Shown: in pieces, positions 1 through 8,113 of the stretch
Layout of the letters: each line of letters opens with the position of its first letter
Position numbering within the stretch: the first letter of the stretch is position 1
Source of the DNA: Rickettsiales bacterium
GTDB lineage: Bacteria > Pseudomonadota > Alphaproteobacteria > Rs-D84 > CACZYB01
DNA: 38,817 nt
Direction of reading: 5' to 3'
NCBI GenBank assembly: GCA_031263095.1
Contig: JAISGI010000001.1
Location: 1-38,817 of the forward strand
The notes under the pieces: model-generated
What the model saw: the letters and a program-made list of their open reading frames with translations, nothing else
Told to the model about the DNA's origin: nothing
Databases searched by the model: none
Position numbers and translations under genes: made by a program

Positions 1-222
1 TCGGGCTTTCCCCTCGCACCCGCAACCCTTGAAATAAAGCGCCGCCGACAGGGCAAGCATGCCGCCCGAGAATATCATCATGCCCCACATTAGCTTGGGA
101 CTTATGCTCCCCGCGAAAGATAGCTGACTGCCGAATATGGCAAGCACAAGGGGCAATCCACATACTATGAAGTGAAACGCGACCGAACCCCATGTACCCG
201 CCGCGATAAGTTTGTTTTTCAT
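1..222 (-). CDS. Small membrane protein, 3' part cut by the window edge (MKNKLIAAGTWGSVAFHFIVCGLPLVLAIFG...YFKGCGCEGKAR); possible heavy-metal-associated membrane protein
   Basis: Open frame from ATG at 222 (minus) to the window edge, GGAG just upstream, two hydrophobic segments and a CGC motif near the end. Not in the ORF track because it is partial. Confidence 0.65.
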   Translation of the reverse strand, partial: MKNKLIAAGTWGSVAFHFIVCGLPLVLAIFGSQLSFAGSISPKLMWGMMIFSGGMLALSAALYFKGCGCEGKAR

Positions 223-239
223 GTTTTTCTCCAAGTCGA

Positions 240-261
240 GAGAGGGCTTTTACGCCCTCTC
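240..261 (-). other. Intergenic hairpin between metallothionein-like ORF and membrane protein
   Basis: GAGAGGGC-ttttac-GCCCTCTC perfect 8-bp stem. Confidence 0.55.
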
Positions 262-268
262 CAGACAC

Positions 269-370
269 CTAGCCGTTGCACTTGCCACCACAGCCGCAGT
301 TCTTTTCCGGCGTGCAGGTGCAGTTCTCGCCGCAGGTGCACTTGGTCTCGCATTCACATTTTTCGCTCAT
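269..370 (-). CDS. Metallothionein-like cysteine-rich peptide, 33 aa (MSEKCECETKCTCGENCTCTPEKNCGCGGKCNG)
   Basis: 9 Cys in 33 aa in CxC/CxCxxxxC arrangements; GGAG-like SD before ATG at 370. The track ORF 269..538 is an N-terminal over-extension. Confidence 0.75.
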   Translation of the reverse strand: MSEKCECETKCTCGENCTCTPEKNCGCGGKCNG

Positions 371-422
371 TTTTAGCTCCTTTTTTTGTTGTTGTACGCA
401 TATCCACAGAGGATATAACATA

Positions 423-451
423 CTTATACCCCCTATTGGTATATTTGTCAA
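423..451 (-). promoter_or_regulatory. Sigma70-like promoter (TTGACA-17-TATAAG) with embedded CsoR-like operator TATACCAATAGGGGGTATA (425-443)
   Basis: Minus strand TTGACA (451-446), 17-bp spacer, TATAAG (428-423). Pseudo-palindrome TATACC-N7-GGTATA spans spacer and -10. Confidence 0.65.
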
Positions 452-508
452 GCATATTTTTAAGGGCTTGAAAAAAGGAAAAATCCCACTATAATATACC
501 AAACTGTG

Positions 509-534
509 AAAAACCTGCGGTTTCCGTAGGTTTT
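509..534. terminator. Terminator-like hairpin
   Basis: AAAACCTGCGG-TTT-CCGTAGGTTTT inverted repeat. Confidence 0.5.
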
Positions 535-547
535 GCACTCAAATAAC

Positions 548-587
548 CAATTGAAAAAGACAAGCGAAGCGAAGTATTTTTCAATTG
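548..587. repeat. Inverted repeat CAATTGAAAAA...TTTTTCAATTG
   Basis: Perfect 11-bp arms, 18-nt loop gacaagcgaagcgaagta. Confidence 0.6.
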
Positions 588-595
588 AGCCCCTT

Positions 596-672
596 GCGGC
601 CATAGCTCAACTGGATAGAGCGTCGCCCTCCGAAGGCGAAGGTTGTGGGTTCGACTCCCGCTGGCCGCACCA
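596..672 (+). tRNA. tRNA-Arg (anticodon CCG)
   Basis: Full cloverleaf: acceptor GCGGCCA/TGGCCGC, anticodon arm TCGCC-CTCCGAA-GGCGA, T arm GTGGG-TTCGACT-CCCGC, encoded CCA. Confidence 0.95.
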
Positions 673-678
673 ACAATA

Positions 679-706
679 AACGACCCTGACGGTCGTTTTA
701 TTTTTG
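679..706 (+). terminator. Rho-independent terminator after tRNA-Arg
   Basis: AACGACC-ctgac-GGTCGTT followed by TTATTTTT. Confidence 0.75.
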
Positions 707-797
707 GTATGGTTATCAGACATCGAACATTATTATCTTTCCCCCTTGACATATCGCCCCGTCGTGCTAGACTGCCGCCCACAACAAGGAGGCTGAC

Positions 798-1307
798 ATG
801 AAAAACCTGAAACGACTTCTATCCCTCGCAACAGTCGCGCTTACCCTCGGCTGCGTAAAGGCTCCCCAGCCCGAACCGGCATACTACCGCGATTCGTACA
901 AGTTCCGCCAAAGCATAGAAGACTTCGCCAAGGCCAATACCAAGACCGGCAACAAGATAACCAAGGAGGACATCGTAGCCAAGTTCGGCCAGTTCGACAA
1001 GGAAACGCGCACCCCTATCAACGGTAAGGATTCCCCCGTCTCCGTCTATTACAGCCAGTCCGAGGAATACGCGGGCGGCAAATACACCGGCAAGAACAAC
1101 CGCGACTACTTCTATACTTTCGCGTTCGAGGACGGCCGGCTTTCATACATATTCAAACGCGGCCTAAGCTACCACATCTATACCGGGGACAAGGTTGTCA
1201 AGGTCAAGGACAGGACAAACGGCCCGGTCGAGTTCGGCATCGAACGCTCGGACAACCCGAAATGGGTATCCGGCACGGACGAGATGCTACTGACAATAAA
1301 GAAATAG
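798..1307 (+). CDS. Putative lipoprotein
   Basis: 169 aa, signal peptide with lipobox LTLGC; upstream TTGACA box. Confidence 0.75.
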   Translation: MKNLKRLLSLATVALTLGCVKAPQPEPAYYRDSYKFRQSIEDFAKANTKTGNKITKEDIVAKFGQFDKETRTPINGKDSPVSVYYSQSEEYAGGKYTGKNNRDYFYTFAFEDGRLSYIFKRGLSYHIYTGDKVVKVKDRTNGPVEFGIERSDNPKWVSGTDEMLLTIKK

Positions 1308-1325
1308 TCGGCAAAGCAAGTATCC

Positions 1326-2264
1326 TCACGCGACCCTCTTGATAAAAGAAACAATCGCATCGTGCATTTGGTCAAGCGCGGGTTGCTCGATGGGATAATG
1401 CCCGCCGTTCCGCAAAACGACTATATCGACCGGAACATTTTTTATTCTGTCCAAGAACGGCTCGCTAAGCGCAAGAGGACTCCACCGATCGTCCTCTGGC
1501 TGGGTCAAAAGTATGGGGCAGATATTGAAATCCTCCGGCCGCGTACTGGGCGAAGGATAACAGTACGACCTTAGGAACGCCATCGTCGCACTGTTCCCGG
1601 CCGAAGTCTTGTCCCTAAGGAAAACCTTCATCGCCGCCGGATTGTTGCAAAGCGCGGACATCTTCGAGGCGACACTCATCCTCATCTTCATGCCGCCAAG
1701 CCCGATTGCGCACATAAGTTTCGTCATGGGCACGGCGATTCGACTCATGAAAATGTTGCGCGATGTCGCATCCCTGACCCTCTGATCCGACTGGTCTAGG
1801 AAAGTCATACCGACAATGCCTTTGACCTTTTTGTTCCGGCACGCGACGTGATAGGTCTCCATCCCTCCGGCGGACAGGCCGTAAAGTATGACCGGCCGCC
1901 CGTCGCGAGCGAGCTCGCGGTCGATATAGTCGCTGCCGCACGCAACCCAGTCGTCGTACGTTATAAGCGTGCCCGGCTTCACTTGCGTAAGGCCATAGGT
2001 AGGCATGTCGATTGCTACTGTCTCGAACCCGCTCTTTGCAAGCGGCCCGCCAAGTATCATGGACATCTGCCGCCCGTTCGTGCCGACGCCATGCAAAAGG
2101 ATGACCTTGGCCACCGCACGCGGATTTCGGAAACAGTCGAGGTGGACATTGTTCCCCCTCCATTCCCACCATTCTTCGGTGGGGTGGTAGTCTTGTGTGA
2201 AATGATATTCCTCCGGCAGGAATTTTTGGATTTCTTTCCAAGCTGACTGTTCGCTGTAGTTCAT
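1326..2264 (-). CDS. Alpha/beta hydrolase family protein
   Basis: 312 aa; HGVG oxyanion-type motif, GLSAGG nucleophile elbow, C-terminal GGHYPIEQP. Confidence 0.75.
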   Translation of the reverse strand: MNYSEQSAWKEIQKFLPEEYHFTQDYHPTEEWWEWRGNNVHLDCFRNPRAVAKVILLHGVGTNGRQMSMILGGPLAKSGFETVAIDMPTYGLTQVKPGTLITYDDWVACGSDYIDRELARDGRPVILYGLSAGGMETYHVACRNKKVKGIVGMTFLDQSDQRVRDATSRNIFMSRIAVPMTKLMCAIGLGGMKMRMSVASKMSALCNNPAAMKVFLRDKTSAGNSATMAFLRSYCYPSPSTRPEDFNICPILLTQPEDDRWSPLALSEPFLDRIKNVPVDIVVLRNGGHYPIEQPALDQMHDAIVSFIKRVA

Positions 2265-2332
2265 GTTTTACCCTCCGCTCACATTATACGCTTTTGCGAG
2301 GCAGATGAGAATAAGTATATATGCCGTCGGGT

Positions 2333-2734
2333 TTATTTGCCGGGCTTTGAGTATGCGCCCTCTTCCGAGGAGGCCTCTTCCTTGCCCTTATTGCGGTTTT
2401 CTATCTTTTTCTGTATGCTCTTCATCTGGACAAGGAATACGTCGGAAAGCGACCGACCCATGATGCTTGCAAGGTATTGCACATTCATCCAAAGGTTGGC
2501 CATGAATATGTCGATGTCCTTGTCGGAAAGCTCGTGCTCGACGCTTGTGTATTCGTATTTTTGAAGGACGGAAAGCGACAGCGCACCAATGTCGGTAGCG
2601 ATTCGCGAAACAAGGATGACCGCCTGCTGGTTCTTTTCAAGGGCAAGCAGATCCGAATTCCACACGGCCCAGTCCGATTCCATGAACGCGTCGATTGCCT
2701 CTAGGGTAAGCGTAGCTCTGCCGGTTTTTGCCAT
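2333..2734 (-). CDS. Hypothetical protein (start at MAKTGRATLTLE)
   Basis: 133-aa frame with internal ATG preceded by GGAGG; charged C-terminus. Confidence 0.6.
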   Translation of the reverse strand: MAKTGRATLTLEAIDAFMESDWAVWNSDLLALEKNQQAVILVSRIATDIGALSLSVLQKYEYTSVEHELSDKDIDIFMANLWMNVQYLASIMGRSLSDVFLVQMKSIQKKIENRNKGKEEASSEEGAYSKPGK

Positions 2735-2816
2735 GATTGCAACCTCCTTGCTGGAATGTATGATAGCACACTCCGCACCCATTTGCAAATTGTTTCGGCT
2801 AGGAACCTATTCGTCC

Positions 2817-4460
2817 CTACCTCGTCTTGCCCAAGGCGTTCGAGTCGATAACGTCGCTCTTGCTTTTCGAGGCCGAAGCCTTCCATGCGGCGGATATGCC
2901 GCGCACCGCCTCATCGACCGACGGTCTCCCCTGCGGCAGCACGATGGTCCCGTCCGGCATCTCCGTCCAGGAGGCAATGCCGAGGCGGAGCAAAAGATCT
3001 TTCACACGCTCGGGCTCGGGCTTGACCGCTTTCGGGCGCCTAAGCCTGTCGTTCGCCAGCGGCTCAAGGGAATACACAGGACTCATCTGGGGCTTGCCAA
3101 TACCCGCGGCATAGATACGGAACAGATTGCCAAGCTCCTCCGCGTCGCGCGCATATTCGGCCTTGTGCTGCTCCCGCCACTCGCGCCCGACGGCAAGGAT
3201 AGTTTTGTCCTGCGCCGCGATGTTCTTAGGGTTTTCGTTGTCAAGCACCTGCACCCCGTCGTATGACGATTCCTTGCGCGAATATTTTTCCACAGCGAAC
3301 CCGAACTTGCCAAGCGTCTTGGAAATCCACCCCTCGCCAACACGGTCGTAAGAGCTCGGCTCGCTCTGCACGCTAGCGGAGCGGACTTTGGTGAAACGCT
3401 CGTCTTTCACGCGGTTATGGTATATTTCGCCGAAGTCCACAACGCCGTTCAAAACCCGCGCCCGCTCGCTCTCGGACGATTGGGAAAGGAGCAAATCGTA
3501 ATACTTCTCGTTCGCCTTGACGATTTCCTCTTCCGTATGGACAAGCTGTCCACCCCCCCCCGGGACATCCCGCCGCCAAGCAAGGCTCCACTCGCGGAAA
3601 GCCTCGGCCGAGTCCTTGTCAATCTCGCCCTTTTTCACCGCCGCGGCATAGGAATCGACAAGGTTCTCCGCAGCATAAAACTGACCCGCAGAAACATACT
3701 TGCCGTAAATCTTGCCGTCCTTCGCCTTTTCGGCATTCATCCCATACAGCGCGGGGTAGAGGGCCGGAGCCTCCTTCTCTGCACGCTTTAGAAGCGCAGC
3801 CATCCCGCCGCGTGTCGGCTCGGTGTCGAAGAATACGCCGTCGCCGACCTTTTGCCCTATCATCTTGACGTCATAGGCCGTGCGGACATAGGGCTTTGCC
3901 GCCGCGACAATTTTCGCGATTGTCGCAGCGTCCTTGTCATGCAGATATACGTTTATCGGGTCATAGCGCTTCAGCCAAGATGAAAGGTCGGTCGGGGATT
4001 TGTACGAGTCTATGTGCGCTCCGCCGTCCGCGGCTAAAATCTTGTCGAGTGCCTCGATAAGCGCGGGCGACGGCAAAACGTTCAGGGAAAGCCGACATAC
4101 CACGGGCGCCTTTTTGCGCTTGACGCTGTGGCGGTAGAACCATGAGGCGGTAAGGCCGAAATCATCATCCCCGACAAACTTGCCATTATCGTCATATTCA
4201 AGCACGCCTATTCCGTTCTTCTTGTCCGGCATGCGCGCGGCCTTGCCCGTAGCGACAAGTATAGAAGAGGTCTCGGGCGAGAAATTCTTAACCTGCACGG
4301 CGGCATATATAGGGATCTTCCGCCCGCCCGCGGTAATCGGAATAGGTTCGGGCGGGTGCCTCAAGTCGCGATAGAAACGCTTTGACGCACCCTCAAGTGT
4401 CGCGACCCCGCTGTCAATCCCGCCCCACTCGCGCAGCCATTGGTTGAGTGTTTTTACCAT
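2817..4460 (-). CDS. Large hypothetical protein, possible secreted effector, second gene of a two-gene unit; contains an in-frame G9 tract
   Basis: 547-aa ORF starting 3 nt after the stop of the 4464..7952 ORF; no family recognised with confidence. Confidence 0.7.
   Translation of the reverse strand: MVKTLNQWLREWGGIDSGVATLEGASKRFYRDLRHPPEPIPITAGGRKIPIYAAVQVKNFSPETSSILVATGKAARMPDKKNGIGVLEYDDNGKFVGDDDFGLTASWFYRHSVKRKKAPVVCRLSLNVLPSPALIEALDKILAADGGAHIDSYKSPTDLSSWLKRYDPINVYLHDKDAATIAKIVAAAKPYVRTAYDVKMIGQKVGDGVFFDTEPTRGGMAALLKRAEKEAPALYPALYGMNAEKAKDGKIYGKYVSAGQFYAAENLVDSYAAAVKKGEIDKDSAEAFREWSLAWRRDVPGGGGQLVHTEEEIVKANEKYYDLLLSQSSESERARVLNGVVDFGEIYHNRVKDERFTKVRSASVQSEPSSYDRVGEGWISKTLGKFGFAVEKYSRKESSYDGVQVLDNENPKNIAAQDKTILAVGREWREQHKAEYARDAEELGNLFRIYAAGIGKPQMSPVYSLEPLANDRLRRPKAVKPEPERVKDLLLRLGIASWTEMPDGTIVLPQGRPSVDEAVRGISAAWKASASKSKSDVIDSNALGKTR
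3553..3561 (-). repeat. G9 homopolymer tract inside 547-aa ORF (encodes PGGGG)
   Basis: Plus strand C9; frame CCG GGG GGG GGT GGA. Confidence 0.9.
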
Positions 4461-4463
4461 ATA

Positions 4464-7400
4464 CTACGCCGCTCCGCGTTCAAGTTTCTGCTTTCGTTGC
4501 GCGTCAACCATGTCGTTCACCGTGAAGTTGCGCTTCACGCCCTTGTCGTGGTTTTCGACCCGCGCCCCGACAGGCATTGGCTTATTGAAAGTCCTAAGCT
4601 CTTCCCTTTCATCTGACGCGCCGGGCGGCACGACGATTCGACTGCGCGGCTTCGGCTCCTCCACTGCGGACGGCGTAGGTTCAAGTACGCCTGACGGCGC
4701 GGGACTTTTCCTATCAGGAGTCGCCTCAAGCCTGTGCTCCGCGGGCTTCTCGTCCGGCCCGCCGATAATCTTGCCGCCGATGAACTTCTTGGTCTTGTCG
4801 AACAGGGCTTTCACCCCGGCCTTGAACTCTTTCACAACCTTGCGCGCAGGAAACACGAACGGCAGCGCCAGAGGAAGATTGTTCACGAAGTCGTTCGGAA
4901 CTTCATTGGGCACCCACTTTTCCCAAGGCACTTCATAGGTCGGAGAGGGATCCCACCTCTCGGGCACTGATATGCTCCACTGCCGGACGCCATGATCCCT
5001 GGTCGTATCGTATGACATCACGCCCTTGACAAGAGTGTTGGTGAACGAGTCTGTGTTGGAAAGCCCGGGCATTTCTGGCCGCCAATGATTGCGCTCCGAC
5101 ACGTCGAACTGGAGGCCGAATATGGTCTTCGCCTGCTCGGGCGAGGGCGGAGCGGACTTCAACCCTTCGATGAACGAGTGTATGCCAACCTTGTCCCCGC
5201 CGACGTCTATCTGAAAGTTAGGGCCCATAAGGCGCTCGGTCGCAAGCATTTTCGAAAGCATGACCGTCTCGTTTCCGGCGTCCGGCACCCACCCACCAAT
5301 TTCATTGTTCGCAGGGTCGAACAACGCGGACTGGCCAAGGTTCTTGGTAATCGTGGCCGCGTCCTGCGGGCTTATCCAGCTCTGCGTGGTAAAGTTCCCC
5401 GGATACTGCGCGGCGTCATAGTCGGCAATGGTTCCGGTCTCGGCGTTGAACGTCTTGCCAGGTGCGAACATGCTGCCATTTACATCAAGGTTCTTGTCCG
5501 AACCGACCCTCATTTCGGCGAACTTTATGGTCTCCTCGTTATAGCTGCGGCCGAATTCTTCAGTAGCTTCCCTTGTCTTCACCAATTCGCCGCCTTTTAT
5601 GTCGACGCCGCTCTCCTTGTGCTTGAATATGTTCCAGTCCGTATTGGCGTTGATTCCGGCGACAAGCCCGTTGGCAAGCGCGCCTCCGGCAATTCCAGCC
5701 AAGATCGGTACCGCGCCGGCGGCAATCGCTTGTCCAGTCGCGCCAAGCACAGCAAGAGGAACACTCTTGCCGTTCTCCTTGGCATCCTTGACCGCAGCGC
5801 CGATTCGCGAAATTCCGCCGATAAGGCCTTTGAGGGCTACGCCGCCAAGCACCGCGCCGCGCAGCACTGCGTTCGCCAAGCTTCCGGCCGCGCCGACTCC
5901 GGTAATTGCCGCACCGACCGACGCCGCCGCGATTCCCACATGCGCAAGGTTGGCGGGCTTTTTAAGGTAGTTCAGGAAACCTGCCTTTTCGCCCTTTTCC
6001 GCCTGCGATATTTTCCACTGGTCATAGTGGCGCTTGACGTTGGCTATGGCAAGCACGCTCGATATTGCGCCGACAGCAACCATTCCGACGCCCGGCACCG
6101 GAAAGTTGATGTGGCGTATAAGGTTGAAGCTGAACCCGAGCGCGCCGGAGGAAAGAGCCGACATGCCAAGCTGCTTCATGAAGTTTCTATTGTATGTCTT
6201 GGCAGTACGATCGGTAAAGCGGTCGCGCCAGTCGTTGCCCTTGTTCAAGTCAAGCTGCGCCGCCCTGCCGTTGGCAAAGTACATGGTGCGCAAAACGTCC
6301 GCACGCGGATTCTTTAGCTTCGTGCCCGTGCGCTCGATTACGTTTAGCGATTCCTGCAGGTGGAAGTCTTCCATATCGCCCACCGCAGAAATGGACATAT
6401 CCTGCTTTCCTACGCCAAGCTTGGTAATATAGTCGGACATGAACTTTGGATCCGTGAACAGATCCGGCCGCTCGAGCCAGCCTTGGCCGACCTTGCTTGC
6501 GACCTCGGTACGCCATATCACTTCTTTAAGCTTGTCCTCAAGCATGGGCGTAAGGCTTGCCGCGTCAGTTGCGCCGGACTTGAACAAAGCCTCGTTGAAC
6601 AGCTCGCCCTTGGCCACTTCCAAAAGGTGCGCACGCGCCATATCGGCATGCGCCGGAGGCACCGCAGTTCCCGCTGTCGCACCGGTAAAGCTGATGTTGT
6701 TGAGAAGTGCTTCCATCGCGGGCGTCGCGGACAGAGAGCCAAGCGTCGCCTCAAGCTCTTTTGCCCGATCGTTCAGCTTTTTCTCGTTCGCCTTGCCCGG
6801 CTTGACGGTCTCGTTCCCGGCCGCGTCGATGAACCCGTGCCGCTTGTCCCAGTCTTTGATATACTCCTCGGCCTTGCCGCGCGCGGCATTGACATTCGCG
6901 CTTCCCTTCCCGTGCGAGTCGAGGAAGTTGGCCATTTCGATGTATCCCTCCGCCGTCTGCCCCGCATTGGTGAAGTCGGCGAAGTTGAAAAGATCTACGC
7001 CCGCGCTCGCCGCCTCGTCGGCAAGCTGACCCATACGCTCGAGCACAGCGTTCCGCACGGCGTCGTTGTCGGCCTTGTTGTACGCGTCTATAAGAGCGCG
7101 CGGAGGCATAAGCATGAAGTCGCCGGCGGTCGTGACGGCCTCGGCGAACTGCTTGTTGAATTCGCGCCGTTGCGAGCCGGACAATTTCTTGTTCTCGACC
7201 TGGCGTATCTCGTCGGCAAGTTGGGCGTTTGTAAGGCGCGCGACACCGGTTCTGATTGTCGCCGCTCCGCCGCCTGAGGATATGCCGGGGACAAGCCCCA
7301 TGTTCGCATATACGGCAAGCTTTATTTCATCAAGCGCGCGGCGATTCGCCTCTGCGGTTTCGCTCCGCTCGCGATAGGTTTCGGGAGTATCCATTTCTAC

Positions 7401-7952
7401 CCCCCCCCTTGCCGGTTGGGAAACAAGTGCGCGCGAATTCGGCGGCACCACGACAAGCTGCTTGTCTTCATCGACCGGCCCATGATAGAGTATGTCGTTG
7501 ACTTGCTTGTCGAGCAGGTAAGGGTCTTCAAATCTATATTCGTCGCTAATGGACGGTGGCGCCTCGGCTGTACCGACCTGCATAAATTGCGGTGCGGGAG
7601 GTGTTATAAGCTTGTCGAAAGAAATGACAAGCGGCTCCTTGCCCTTGGCAACAAGCGCGGGGTTCACGGTATTCTTAATATGTTCGTTGATATGGTCGCG
7701 CAGACGGTCGAGGTCCTCTTCAAGCGTCCTCGCGTCCCCTTCATTTGCTTGCAGTCCGCGGAGTATGTTTTTAATCCTGTCGCGCCAGCTTCCCCTGCCG
7801 TCTTCGGTCTCCTCCCCATAGTATTTTATGGTCTGCCAGGCTGCGTCGTCTTCATCGCCAAAGTTGTTCTTGACATCGGTTACTACGTCGAACATGAAGT
7901 CGTTCAGCTTTTCCGCATACTCGACAAGCGCAAGCTGCTCTCTCTCGTTCAT
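4464..7952 (-). CDS. Very large hypothetical protein with central Gly/Ala-rich hydrophobic region and Pro-rich C-terminus; contains an in-frame G9 tract
   Basis: 1162 aa from MNEREQLALVEYAEK with GGAGGGAGAAAG SD (the track start at 7985 is probably too long); hydrophobic glycine-zipper-like stretch HVGIAAASVGAAITGVGAAGSLANAVLRGAVLGGVALKGLIGG...AVPILAGIAGGALANGLVAG. Confidence 0.75.
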   Translation of the reverse strand: MNEREQLALVEYAEKLNDFMFDVVTDVKNNFGDEDDAAWQTIKYYGEETEDGRGSWRDRIKNILRGLQANEGDARTLEEDLDRLRDHINEHIKNTVNPALVAKGKEPLVISFDKLITPPAPQFMQVGTAEAPPSISDEYRFEDPYLLDKQVNDILYHGPVDEDKQLVVVPPNSRALVSQPARGGVEMDTPETYRERSETAEANRRALDEIKLAVYANMGLVPGISSGGGAATIRTGVARLTNAQLADEIRQVENKKLSGSQRREFNKQFAEAVTTAGDFMLMPPRALIDAYNKADNDAVRNAVLERMGQLADEAASAGVDLFNFADFTNAGQTAEGYIEMANFLDSHGKGSANVNAARGKAEEYIKDWDKRHGFIDAAGNETVKPGKANEKKLNDRAKELEATLGSLSATPAMEALLNNISFTGATAGTAVPPAHADMARAHLLEVAKGELFNEALFKSGATDAASLTPMLEDKLKEVIWRTEVASKVGQGWLERPDLFTDPKFMSDYITKLGVGKQDMSISAVGDMEDFHLQESLNVIERTGTKLKNPRADVLRTMYFANGRAAQLDLNKGNDWRDRFTDRTAKTYNRNFMKQLGMSALSSGALGFSFNLIRHINFPVPGVGMVAVGAISSVLAIANVKRHYDQWKISQAEKGEKAGFLNYLKKPANLAHVGIAAASVGAAITGVGAAGSLANAVLRGAVLGGVALKGLIGGISRIGAAVKDAKENGKSVPLAVLGATGQAIAAGAVPILAGIAGGALANGLVAGINANTDWNIFKHKESGVDIKGGELVKTREATEEFGRSYNEETIKFAEMRVGSDKNLDVNGSMFAPGKTFNAETGTIADYDAAQYPGNFTTQSWISPQDAATITKNLGQSALFDPANNEIGGWVPDAGNETVMLSKMLATERLMGPNFQIDVGGDKVGIHSFIEGLKSAPPSPEQAKTIFGLQFDVSERNHWRPEMPGLSNTDSFTNTLVKGVMSYDTTRDHGVRQWSISVPERWDPSPTYEVPWEKWVPNEVPNDFVNNLPLALPFVFPARKVVKEFKAGVKALFDKTKKFIGGKIIGGPDEKPAEHRLEATPDRKSPAPSGVLEPTPSAVEEPKPRSRIVVPPGASDEREELRTFNKPMPVGARVENHDKGVKRNFTVNDMVDAQRKQKLERGAA
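7400..7408 (-). repeat. G9 homopolymer tract inside 1162-aa ORF (encodes ARGGV)
   Basis: Plus strand C9; frame AGG GGG GGG GTA. Confidence 0.9.
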
Positions 7953-8037
7953 CTTTCTCCCTCCTGTCTGGTTATATTTCCTCATTATTATATCCTATTT
8001 TAGGTGTCCATACAAATGTTTTTTCTGGACAAAAAGC

Positions 8038-8064
8038 ATTATACCCCCCCCCGTCTTTTGTCAA
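8038..8064 (-). promoter_or_regulatory. Consensus promoter whose spacer contains a G9 tract: TTGACA-AAAGAC-G9-TATAAT, 15-bp spacer
   Basis: Minus strand TTGACA (8064-8059), G9 (8052-8044), TATAAT (8043-8038), upstream of the large two-gene unit. Confidence 0.75.
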
Positions 8065-8078
8065 GAAAAAATATGACC

Positions 8079-8107
8079 TTGACACATTTTGTCTAAAACA
8101 GTACGAT
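8079..8107 (+). promoter_or_regulatory. Promoter for U32 peptidase gene
   Basis: TTGACA-17-TACGAT, 6 nt before ATG at 8114; implies a very short or absent leader if used. Confidence 0.5.
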
Positions 8108-8113
8108 AAAGCC

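Noticed and set aside
489-782. Minus-strand 97-aa ORF
   Set aside because: Runs antisense through tRNA-Arg and its terminator; spurious.
2817-4460. Faint resemblance of the INVYLHDKDAATIAKIVAAAKPYV...GDGVFFDTEP region to HopA1-type effectors
   Set aside because: Based on a vague pattern memory only; would need HHpred to support, so not used in the call.
5085-6317. Long plus-strand ORF (410 aa) opposite the large unknown gene
   Set aside because: Arg/His-rich antisense frame typical of high-GC shadow ORFs; the minus frame has the SD and promoter.
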